A model generated the notes under the pieces. That model saw nothing but the letters and a program-made list of their open reading frames with translations. It did no database searches and was not told the origin of the DNA. 64,000 nt of DNA, taken from positions 1-64,000 of the forward strand of contig JAPOKA010000005.1 of the NCBI GenBank assembly GCA_029977865.1, in the 5' to 3' direction. Below are positions 52,397-59,686 of the stretch, piece after piece (within the stretch, counting starts at the first letter, position 1; each line of letters starts with the position of its first letter). The position numbers were made by a program, and so were the translations under genes. Source of the stretch: a bacterium (GTDB lineage: Bacteria > Planctomycetota > Phycisphaerae > Phycisphaerales > SM1A02).

Positions 52397-53296
52397 TCAC
52401 ACCACCGACTCGCCCTCGGTGGCGGTGAGCCCTGAGAAGAGCTCGCTGAGCCGCCGAGTCATGGCTCCGACCTCCCCGGTACCGATGGTGCGTCCATCGA
52501 CGGCGGTCACCGCAGCGAGTTCGCCCATGGTGCCGGTGCAGAACATCTCGTCGGCCCGGTAGACCTCGGTGAGGGTCAGGTCGCGCTCGGCGTGGCGAAT
52601 CCCCTCGCGGCGGCAGAGTTCAAGCACCACGCTGCGGGTGATGCCCTCGGGGCAGGCCACATCGCGGCTGGTCTCGACGACGTCGCCGGTCACGATGAAG
52701 ACGTGCGTGGCGTTGGTCTCGGCGACGAAGCCTTGGCGATCGAGCATGAGGGCATCGTCGGCGCCGGCATGGTTGGCCTCGATCTTGGCGAGGATCGACT
52801 GGATGAGATTGCAGTGGTGGATCTTGGGATCGAGGCAATCGGGCGGGAAGCGACGCACGCTGCTGGTGACGAGCGAGAGCCCTGATCTTCCGTAGACCGG
52901 TGGCTTGAACTCGGCGAGCACGATGAGGGTCGGGCCGGACTGATTGAGGCGCGGGTCCATGCCCGAGGTCACCTTCTCGCCACGGGTCAGGGTCAGGCGG
53001 ATGTGCACGCCGTCGCGCATCGAGTTGGCTTCGAGGGTGCGACGGATCTCCTCGATCATCGTCTCGAAGCTCGGAATCTCCGCGAACGCGAGAGCCTTGG
53101 CGGAGGATCGCAGTCGCGCGAGATGCTCGCGCAGGCGGAAGATGCGACCGTCGTAGACCCGCAGTCCCTCCCACACCGCGTCGCCGCCCTGGACGGCGCT
53201 GTCGAAGGGCGAGATGCCGGCTTCGTTGCGGTGGACGAGGCGACCGTTGATGTTGACGAGGAGGTTCGCGTTGCGGGGATCGAAGCGCTGGAGCAT
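52397..53296 (-). CDS. Class IV PLP aminotransferase (branched-chain or D-amino-acid type)
   Basis: 299 aa, the usual length of fold-type IV aminotransferases. The PLP Lys is probably Lys158 in LDPKIHHCNLIQSILAK. The phosphate- and ring-contacting part FVAETNATHVFIV and CPEGITRSVVLELCRREG are typical, as is the C-terminal ADEMFCTGTMGELAAVTAVDG. It transfers amino groups between branched-chain or D-amino acids and a keto acid; exact specificity cannot be read. A sulfotransferase-like gene is 51 bp upstream on the same strand, a pairing noted separately. No ilv or leu gene is nearby. Confidence 0.9.
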   Translation of the reverse strand: MLQRFDPRNANLLVNINGRLVHRNEAGISPFDSAVQGGDAVWEGLRVYDGRIFRLREHLARLRSSAKALAFAEIPSFETMIEEIRRTLEANSMRDGVHIRLTLTRGEKVTSGMDPRLNQSGPTLIVLAEFKPPVYGRSGLSLVTSSVRRFPPDCLDPKIHHCNLIQSILAKIEANHAGADDALMLDRQGFVAETNATHVFIVTGDVVETSRDVACPEGITRSVVLELCRREGIRHAERDLTLTEVYRADEMFCTGTMGELAAVTAVDGRTIGTGEVGAMTRRLSELFSGLTATEGESVV

Positions 53297-53347
53297 GGCG
53301 CACAGTCTGACAAGTCGAGACGGCCTCGCGCAGTCGGCGACCGGGAA

Positions 53348-54094
53348 TCAGCTTCCGCGAATCGCTTCGTAGATCCCGCGGCACTCCGCGAGCACCCCCC
53401 GCAACGGCGGCGGCACCTCCGGAGGCTCGTCGGGCTCGGGTGGCTCGAATCCGGTCGAACGCTCGACCGAGGCGTACCAGTGCCGGGCCCACACGCCGTC
53501 GCTCGAGCGCGGCCCTGCCGGCCAGGCGAGCATTCGCTCCTCGAAGGGAATGCCCAGCGCTTCGCAGAGCGCAGTCAGGGTGCCGCGAGGGTCGCGACGG
53601 ATCTCGGCGGCATCCACGATCGGCGGGGCTTGGCCTTCGCGACGAAGCCGCTCGAGCAGTCGCAGCTGCTGCGGCAGGCCCAGGTCCTCCGGTGTGGGGT
53701 CGGGCACGATCTTCGCGAACGAGACGATCACCCGCGCCGGGTCGCGCACCAGGAAGGCGTGTCGAACGCGAGCGATCCAGCCCGAGGCCAGGTCTTCCAT
53801 CCCCGGCAAGAGGTGGTGGCTCATGTGCTTCTGGTACCAGACCCGCTTGCCGCCGGGCACGGTGCCGACCAGCGACCGCGCGACCGTCTCCGCATCGGTC
53901 TCGCAGTGCGCGAGGATCTCCTCCCGACCCGGATGCTCGGCGCCGGTGGCCTCGAGGTAGTGGGCGTAGAAGGGCTCGTCCGAGACCGCGGTGTCGGAGC
54001 GGTGCTCGAAGGAACGCATCAGGGCCGTCGAGAGGTTTCGCGGCCCCGACCACATGGCGATGCGAATGGGGGCGTCGTTCGCGGGGTCGGACAC
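53348..54094 (-). CDS. Sulfotransferase-family P-loop protein, partner of class IV aminotransferase
   Basis: 248 aa from a GTG at 54094; the frame is open to an ATG at 54214. The opening IRIAMWSGPRNLSTALMRSF is a PAPS-binding loop of the sulfotransferase fold, and AFLVRDPARVIVSFAKI is the second nucleotide-contact strand and helix with the characteristic RDP. The C-terminal part carries WYASVERSTGFEPPEP. I recall this domain type beside, or fused to, class IV aminotransferases in other organisms, including eukaryotic proteins labelled branched-chain-aminotransferase-like. Its acceptor is unknown, and sulfotransferase activity is inferred only from fold. Confidence 0.75.
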   Translation of the reverse strand: MSDPANDAPIRIAMWSGPRNLSTALMRSFEHRSDTAVSDEPFYAHYLEATGAEHPGREEILAHCETDAETVARSLVGTVPGGKRVWYQKHMSHHLLPGMEDLASGWIARVRHAFLVRDPARVIVSFAKIVPDPTPEDLGLPQQLRLLERLRREGQAPPIVDAAEIRRDPRGTLTALCEALGIPFEERMLAWPAGPRSSDGVWARHWYASVERSTGFEPPEPDEPPEVPPPLRGVLAECRGIYEAIRGS

Positions 54095-54229
54095 GGCGTC
54101 GATGGTCTCAGGAGTTCGCGCTTCTCGCGAACCGTCTCGAGTGCGGCGACGGGCGGATTCGCGAAGCGGGCGAGGCCACCCGCGGTCCACGAAGATCGCG
54201 CCCTCAGCACCCACATCCGGAGCGAGGCG

Positions 54230-54727
54230 CTATCGAAGCCGAGGTTGGTCCGACTGTCGAGTCCACGGTTCGGAGGCCGCATTGCGGCGGCGCCTCGGTG
54301 CCATTGCCAGGGTCGTTCCCACCACGAAGCCCAGAGCGATGGTGCAGCTCCCGACGATCATGGCAAGCCGCGGCTCGCGAACGCGGCGGACCATCTCGGT
54401 CAGCTTGGGGGTCCATTGGCGATCCGGCGACTCGTCTGCTCGGCGACCCTCGGTGAGGCTGGCGGTCACCGAGACCGCCAGCAGGATCGCTGCGAAGCCG
54501 AGACCCGCCCGCGGGCTTTGCAGGATCGAGCCGGTGGCGAGTCCCGCGATCACCCCCGCGGCGAATGCCAGAACCGGACCGAGCACGGCGAGCCAGCCGA
54601 CCAGCCGCCACTGGCCCTCCTCGAGCAGGGCATCGGGTCCGAAGACGCTGCGCAGAGCCGAGAGCGCAGCGATTCCAGTCACGATGAGCGCGAAGTAGCC
54701 GAGGGTGAAGGCAGCGAGGTTCCGCAT
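54230..54727 (-). CDS. Hypothetical membrane protein
   Basis: 165 aa with four hydrophobic segments (about residues 5-25, 43-66, 73-92 and 122-142) and a basic, polar C-terminal tail. No conserved catalytic or transport motif is visible. The polar loop between segments 3 and 4 (about 93-120) is charged and probably cytosolic or periplasmic. It lies upstream of the sulfotransferase and aminotransferase on the same strand, and divergent from the SLC13 carrier with 144 bp between. That gap includes a short A-rich run (CTAAAAAGAC) and may hold both promoters. Confidence 0.6.
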   Translation of the reverse strand: MRNLAAFTLGYFALIVTGIAALSALRSVFGPDALLEEGQWRLVGWLAVLGPVLAFAAGVIAGLATGSILQSPRAGLGFAAILLAVSVTASLTEGRRADESPDRQWTPKLTEMVRRVREPRLAMIVGSCTIALGFVVGTTLAMAPRRRRNAASEPWTRQSDQPRLR

Positions 54728-54871
54728 GAGGCGCTCGTTGAAGCGGGAGGTGCTTCAAGGATGCAGCCGGAACCTGCTCGGGCATTTTCGGTCGCGTGCG
54801 GAGTTCTCCTAAAAAGACTTCGGGGCGACCGTTCCCGCCACTTTGCGGATCGCTGCGGAGCAGGGCCGACA

Positions 54872-56413
54872 ATGGACCTTGAAGGAGCACTCGTGCCGCC
54901 CGAGACCCCGCACGCGGGACACGCAATCCCCGATGAAACCTCGCCTCCGGCGTGGTGGATCCGGTTTCCGGCCTTGATCGCCGGACCTGCCCTCGCGGCA
55001 TTGCTTCTCCGTTGGGCGATCGCGGAGCCCTCCACTGCGGCCGCAGGCCCGGCGAGCCTTGGCCGCGAAGGCGGCGTGGTCCTGGGCCTCCTCTGTTGGA
55101 TGGCGATCTGGTGGCTCTTCCAGGCGGTACCGATCGCGGTCACCGCGCTCTTGCCGGTGGTGGTTCTGCCGCTGCTGGGGGTGAGCACGTTCCGAGCCGC
55201 CGCGGCGCCCTACGCCAACGACGTGATCTTTCTCTTCGCCGGTGGCTGTCTGCTTGCGCTGGCGATCGACCGGCACGGGCTCGGGCGGCGATTCGCGGCG
55301 GCGATCCTCTCGGTCGCGGGCACGAGGCCACGCGCCATCGTGGCCGCATTCGTGGTGGTGACCGCCGCGCTCTCCTCGATGGTCTCCAACACCGCCACCG
55401 TGGCCATCGTGCTGCCGTTGGCGATGGGTGCGATCGCGTTCGTCGCTCGACATGCCGAGGTCGATGACGGTCCGGATCTCGAGGCTCGCCGCAGCAGCAT
55501 GGTGCGACGCTTCTCGATCGCCCTGCTGCTCGCGGTCGCCTACGCGGCCAACATCGGCGGCTGCCTCACCATCGTCGGAAGTCCGCCCAACGCGATCGGC
55601 GCAAAGCTCCTGAGCGAGCAGACCGGAGAGCCGATCACCTTCCTGGGGTGGATGAGGTTCGGGGTCCCGGTGGTGCTGGTGCTGCTGCCGGCGATGTGGG
55701 CCCTGCTCACCTTCGTGCTGCTCCCGCTCGGCGCCTTGAGGCTTCGATCGACGCAGGGGCCGACCTTCGAGCCTCCGCCGCCGATGCGGCGCGAAGGCTG
55801 GTTCACCCTGGCGGTGTTCCTCGCCACGGTGGCGGCATGGGTGACGCGGCCGCTCTGGCCGGAGCAGCTCGCCGCGATCGGCGACTGGGGGATCGCGGCG
55901 ATCGCGGCGGTTCTGCTGCTGGGCGTTCCGCTGCGGCTGCACGGAGGAGCCGCGTCACTCGAGGCGCGGGACCTCTCGCGCCTGCCGTGGGGAGTCTTCA
56001 TCCTCTTCGGTGGCGGCATCAGCCTCGCGGCGGCGATGAAGGCGCACGGCGTCGACGCCTACCTCGGCTCGCTCTTCACCGATCTCGAGGGACTCTCGCC
56101 CTGGATCGTGGTGGCTGCGGTGGTGGCTTCGGTGGTCTTTCTCACCGAGGTCACCTCGAACACCGCGGTCGCGAGCGCGATCATCCCGGTGCTGCTTGCC
56201 CTCGGCGAAGCGCTGGCCATTCCGCCCGCCGAGCTGGTGCTCACGGTGGCGATCTCCGCGAACCTCGCCTTCATGCTCCCGGTGGGAACGCCGCCCAACG
56301 CGCTCGTCTACTCGACCAACCTGGTGCCGGTCCGTTCGATGATCCAGGCGGGGCTGGTGCTCAATCTCGTGGCGATCGTGGTGCTGACGGTGCTCTCGCG
56401 CCTCCTGCTCTGA
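54872..56413 (+). CDS. SLC13/DASS-family sodium-coupled carboxylate or sulfate transporter
   Basis: 513 aa with about eleven membrane segments. The two sodium-site motifs are SNTATVAIVLPL and TSNTAVASAIIPV, each followed later by a Pro-Pro-Asn-Ala element (GSPPNAIGAK and GTPPNALVY), the inverted-repeat pattern of VcINDY. The second hairpin start GVFILFGGGISLAAAM is also typical. Transported ions are usually succinate, malate or sulfate with sodium; specificity is not readable. The start MDLEGALVPP is chosen because the much longer upstream open frame is unrelated. It precedes the CNT fusion gene by 42 bp, so the two may be cotranscribed. Confidence 0.92.
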   Translation: MDLEGALVPPETPHAGHAIPDETSPPAWWIRFPALIAGPALAALLLRWAIAEPSTAAAGPASLGREGGVVLGLLCWMAIWWLFQAVPIAVTALLPVVVLPLLGVSTFRAAAAPYANDVIFLFAGGCLLALAIDRHGLGRRFAAAILSVAGTRPRAIVAAFVVVTAALSSMVSNTATVAIVLPLAMGAIAFVARHAEVDDGPDLEARRSSMVRRFSIALLLAVAYAANIGGCLTIVGSPPNAIGAKLLSEQTGEPITFLGWMRFGVPVVLVLLPAMWALLTFVLLPLGALRLRSTQGPTFEPPPPMRREGWFTLAVFLATVAAWVTRPLWPEQLAAIGDWGIAAIAAVLLLGVPLRLHGGAASLEARDLSRLPWGVFILFGGGISLAAAMKAHGVDAYLGSLFTDLEGLSPWIVVAAVVASVVFLTEVTSNTAVASAIIPVLLALGEALAIPPAELVLTVAISANLAFMLPVGTPPNALVYSTNLVPVRSMIQAGLVLNLVAIVVLTVLSRLLL

Positions 56414-56455
56414 CCGACGCGGGCGGGCGATGGTCGCCGCCCGTACAGTGGAAGG

Positions 56456-58774
56456 ATGCCCCCCGGCGAACCGTCGCGCTTCCACGGACTGATCGCCGTC
56501 GCGGCCTTCCTGGCGATCGCGTGGGCGTGCTCCTCGGCGCGGCGGCGGGTGAATCTCCGCATCGTGGTGGTGGGTCTGTCGCTGCAGGCGGTGATCGCCC
56601 TGCTTCTGCTGCGGGTGCCTGCGACCGCGGAGGCCTTCGATCTGGTCGCGGCGCTGGTCGCCAAGGCGATCTCCTTCGCGGACGAGGGCAGCCGGTTCGT
56701 CTTCGGAAGCCTCTCCGACCCCAACGGCACCTGGGGATTCGTCTTCGCCTTCCGCGTGATCCCGGTGATCATCTTCTTCGCGGCGCTGATGGCGGTGCTC
56801 TACCAGCTGCGGGTGGTGCCGATGATCGTTGCGGGCATGGCGTGGTGCCTGCGGCGCTCGCTCGGCGTCACCGGCACCGAGGCTCTCGCGACCGCGAGCA
56901 ACGTGCTGATCGGACAGACCGAGGCCCCGCTCTGCGTGCGGCCGTATCTGCCTTCGATGACCCGCTCGCAGCTGATGGTGGTGATGACCGGCGGCTTCGC
57001 CACCATCGCCGGCAGCGTGCTCGCGGGCTACGTCAGCTTCCTCGGGGGCGACGACGAGGCTCGCCGCATCGAGTTCGCGCGGCATCTGCTCACTGCGTCG
57101 CTCATGTCGGCGCCGGCCGCGTTCGTGATGGCGAAGCTCCTGATTCCAGAGACCGAGGCGCCCGACGAAGGGACGGTCGAGTCGGCGGAACTCCGGCCCG
57201 GCGCCAATGTCCTCGACGCGATCGCGATCGGCGCCGGTGACGGGCTGAAGCTCTCGCTGAACGTGGCCGCGATGCTCATCGCCTTCGTCTCGCTGCTGGC
57301 GCTGCTCGATTGGCCGATCCGCGCCCTCGGCGACTGGATGCCCATCGCGGAGTGGCGGGGCGAGATGGACTTCGGGCCCTGGGGCATCACGCCGCTCCTG
57401 GGCCTGCTCTTCACGCCGGTGGCGTGGATGCTCGGCATCGCTTCGGGCGAGACCTCTGCGGTGGGCGAACTGCTCGGCACCCAGATCGTCGCGACCGAGT
57501 TCATCGCCTACCTCCGCCTCGCGGACATGCAGTCGGCGGGCGAACTCTCCCACCGCTCGGTGGTGATCGCGACCTACGCGCTCTGCGGGTTCGCGAACCT
57601 GCCCTCGATCGCGATCCAGATCGGCGGACTCGGCGCCCTCGCGCCGTCGCGCCGCGCCGATCTGTCTCGCCTGGCGTTTCGGGCGATGTGCGGCGGCGCC
57701 ATGGCCTGCTGGTCGACCGCGGCGATCGCCGCGATGGTGCTTCCTTCCGATGCGGCGGTGCCGACTTCTCCGGCGCAGGCGGTCTCGCTGGACTCGCCCG
57801 ATCCCTCGGCAGCGTCGGACGGCGCGGCAGTCGCCGACGCAGCCCTGAGGGACGGATGCGGGCCGCAAGTCCCGGCGGTGGTCTACCTCGACGACCTGCC
57901 CTTGCGGAAGATCCGAAGCGGACCGACGCCGCGGGCGGTCTCTGGGGATCTCGCGACGCTGCACAACCTCTTCGAGATCGAGCCCGGCCTCTTCAGCGGC
58001 TCGGGTCCCGAGACCGAAGCCGAACTCGATGCGCTGGCGGCGTTGGGGGTCCGCACCATCGTCTCGGTCGATGGCGCCGTACCGCTCGCAGCCGCGGCGG
58101 AAGCACGGGGCATGCGCTCGGTCCACCTTCCCATCGGGTACGACACCGTCGACATCTCGCAGCGGGCTCGGATCGTCCGCGCCGTTCGCGACCTGCCGCG
58201 GCCGCTCTATCTGCACTGCCACCACGGCAGGCATCGCGGTCCCGCCGCGATCATGTTCGCCGAGGTGGCGCTGGGTCGTTGCGATGCCGATCGCGCCGTG
58301 CAGCTGCTCGGACTGCTCGGTACGAGTCGGGACTATCCGGGCCTCTACGCGGCGATGGCGGAGGCGACTGCCCTCGACGGGAGCGAAGTCGATTCCGTCC
58401 GCCTCGAAGACCTGCCGGCGGTGGAGACGGTTGCCGACTTCGCGGCGGGAATGGCTCGCGCCGATCGGATCTTCGAGCGGCTCGAGTCGCTGGCGGACTC
58501 GGGCTGGCAGGTTTCGGCGTCGCATCCCGATCTGGTGGCCGCAGTCGAGGCGGGAATGCTGACCGAGACCTTCCGCGGTTTGCGGTCCAAGCGTCCCGGT
58601 GGCATGGCCGGCGACGGCCACGAGTTGCTGCTCGAGGCCTTCATCGGCGAGGCGACCGCGCTCGAGCAGGCGATCGGCGACGCGGAGCCGGCGCAGGCGA
58701 CGGCGATCCTCGGTCGCCTTGATGCGCGGTGCGACGCCTGCCATCGGCAGTGGCGAAACCCGTCCGGTCCCTGA
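56456..58774 (+). CDS. CNT nucleoside transporter fused to a dual-specificity-type phosphatase and a CxxCH C-terminal domain
   Basis: 772 aa in one uninterrupted frame. Residues about 1-432 are a concentrative nucleoside transporter (NupC type): ADEGSRFVFGSL, GFVFAFRVIPVIIFFAALM, then NVLIGQTEAPLCVRPYLP and MTGGFATIAGSVLAGY. A Ser/Ala/Pro-rich linker (about 435-480) follows. Residues about 485-640 resemble protein-tyrosine/dual-specificity phosphatases: LGVRTIVSVDGAVPLA, LPIGYDTVD and the signature HCHHGRHR (His587-Arg594), matching H-C-x5-R. The last 140 residues are helical and end with Cys759-Asp-Ala-Cys762-His763, a c-type heme motif, placed as in cytochrome c'. The C-terminal domains must be outside the cytoplasm for heme attachment. 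This combination is unusual; its joint function is unknown. Confidence 0.85.
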   Translation: MPPGEPSRFHGLIAVAAFLAIAWACSSARRRVNLRIVVVGLSLQAVIALLLLRVPATAEAFDLVAALVAKAISFADEGSRFVFGSLSDPNGTWGFVFAFRVIPVIIFFAALMAVLYQLRVVPMIVAGMAWCLRRSLGVTGTEALATASNVLIGQTEAPLCVRPYLPSMTRSQLMVVMTGGFATIAGSVLAGYVSFLGGDDEARRIEFARHLLTASLMSAPAAFVMAKLLIPETEAPDEGTVESAELRPGANVLDAIAIGAGDGLKLSLNVAAMLIAFVSLLALLDWPIRALGDWMPIAEWRGEMDFGPWGITPLLGLLFTPVAWMLGIASGETSAVGELLGTQIVATEFIAYLRLADMQSAGELSHRSVVIATYALCGFANLPSIAIQIGGLGALAPSRRADLSRLAFRAMCGGAMACWSTAAIAAMVLPSDAAVPTSPAQAVSLDSPDPSAASDGAAVADAALRDGCGPQVPAVVYLDDLPLRKIRSGPTPRAVSGDLATLHNLFEIEPGLFSGSGPETEAELDALAALGVRTIVSVDGAVPLAAAAEARGMRSVHLPIGYDTVDISQRARIVRAVRDLPRPLYLHCHHGRHRGPAAIMFAEVALGRCDADRAVQLLGLLGTSRDYPGLYAAMAEATALDGSEVDSVRLEDLPAVETVADFAAGMARADRIFERLESLADSGWQVSASHPDLVAAVEAGMLTETFRGLRSKRPGGMAGDGHELLLEAFIGEATALEQAIGDAEPAQATAILGRLDARCDACHRQWRNPSGP

Positions 58775-58795
58775 GGCGATTTGGGAGTCCACCGC

Positions 58796-59182
58796 GTGAT
58801 CGAACTGCAGCCGCCACCGAATCGGGAACGAAGCGTGCTGGGCGGGCCGTTGGCGATGTGCTCGGTCGCCCCGCGCACGGGGTTCTTCCGCGACGGATGT
58901 TGCCGCACCGGACCCGACGATGCCGGGCTGCACACCGTCTGCGCGGTGATGACCGAGGAGTTCCTCGCCTTCTCGCGTTCACGCGGCAACGACCTCAGCA
59001 CCCCGCGTCCGGAGTGGGAGTTCCCGGGACTGGTCGCCGGGGATCGCTGGTGCCTGTGTGCGCTCCGATGGCGCGAGGCCTACGAGGCGGGCATGGCGCC
59101 GAAGGTGGTGCTCGAAGCGACCCACGAGCGCACGCTTGCGGTGATTCCGCGCGAGTGGCTTGACCAGCACGCCATCGCCTGA
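58796..59182 (+). CDS. DUF2237-family protein
   Basis: 128 aa from a GTG; a TTG at 58781 is an alternative. Nearly the whole protein matches DUF2237: SVLGGPLAMCS, RTGFFRDGCCRTGPDD, HTVCAVMTEEFLAFSRSRGN, FPGLVAGDRWCLCALRW and VVLEATHERTLAVI. The conserved cysteines (GCC, TVC, WCLC) may bind metal. No biochemical role is established for this family. It follows the CNT fusion by 21 bp on the same strand and may share its transcript, and is convergent with the DoxX gene (11 bp). Confidence 0.88.
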   Translation: MIELQPPPNRERSVLGGPLAMCSVAPRTGFFRDGCCRTGPDDAGLHTVCAVMTEEFLAFSRSRGNDLSTPRPEWEFPGLVAGDRWCLCALRWREAYEAGMAPKVVLEATHERTLAVIPREWLDQHAIA

Positions 59183-59193
59183 GTCGCGTCGGA

Positions 59194-59616
59194 TCAGAAG
59201 CGGCGCTTGGTCTCGCCGAAGAACCGCTGGTCGAGCGAGATCTTGCCCGGCCCCATGATCAGGATGGCGAGGGCGCCGAGGAGGTAGAGCAGCGCCGGCT
59301 CGCGAGCGCCCTCGGCGGGAGTGAACCACGGACCCCCGGAGTGGTGGACGAAGCCCGCGACGAACATCACCACCAGAAGCGAGAACGCCGCCGGGCGAGT
59401 GAAGAGGCCGAGCGTCACCAGCACGCCGCCGACGAATTCGCAGAGCACCGCGGCGATGAGGCTCGCCCGCGCCCCGATGCCGAGCGGATCGGGGAAGCCC
59501 AGCTCCTCGGGCCACGAGAAGAGCAGCATGAGTTTCGGCCACCCGTGACCGAGGGCCATCAGGCCGCCGAAGGAGAGTCGCAGGACGAGCAGACCGAAGT
59601 TGTGGGCGGCGTTCAT
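59194..59616 (-). CDS. DoxX-family membrane protein
   Basis: 140 aa with four membrane helices. LLVLRLSFGGLMALGHGWPK, EFVGGVLVTLGLFTRPAA and FVAGFVHHSGGPWFTP are typical DoxX signature positions, with charged and His residues facing the bundle. Many DoxX proteins associate with quinones or with superoxide-linked complexes; the specific role here is unknown. The transketolase gene lies upstream on the same strand with 70 bp between. Confidence 0.88.
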   Translation of the reverse strand: MNAAHNFGLLVLRLSFGGLMALGHGWPKLMLLFSWPEELGFPDPLGIGARASLIAAVLCEFVGGVLVTLGLFTRPAAFSLLVVMFVAGFVHHSGGPWFTPAEGAREPALLYLLGALAILIMGPGKISLDQRFFGETKRRF

Positions 59617-59686
59617 GAGCGACCCCGTGGGTGCGGCAAAGCCTCGGTGGCCGGCATGGGTGCCGGCACGCGGCTCGGGCGAACAG

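Noticed and set aside
53003-54871. Upstream extension of the SLC13 carrier to 1136 residues
   Set aside because: The extension lies antisense to the aminotransferase, sulfotransferase and membrane-protein genes, with no similarity to carriers.
55955-58933. Antisense open frame of 992 codons on the minus strand
   Set aside because: It lies opposite the well-supported CNT fusion and SLC13 genes and has only low-complexity Arg/His/Asp content.
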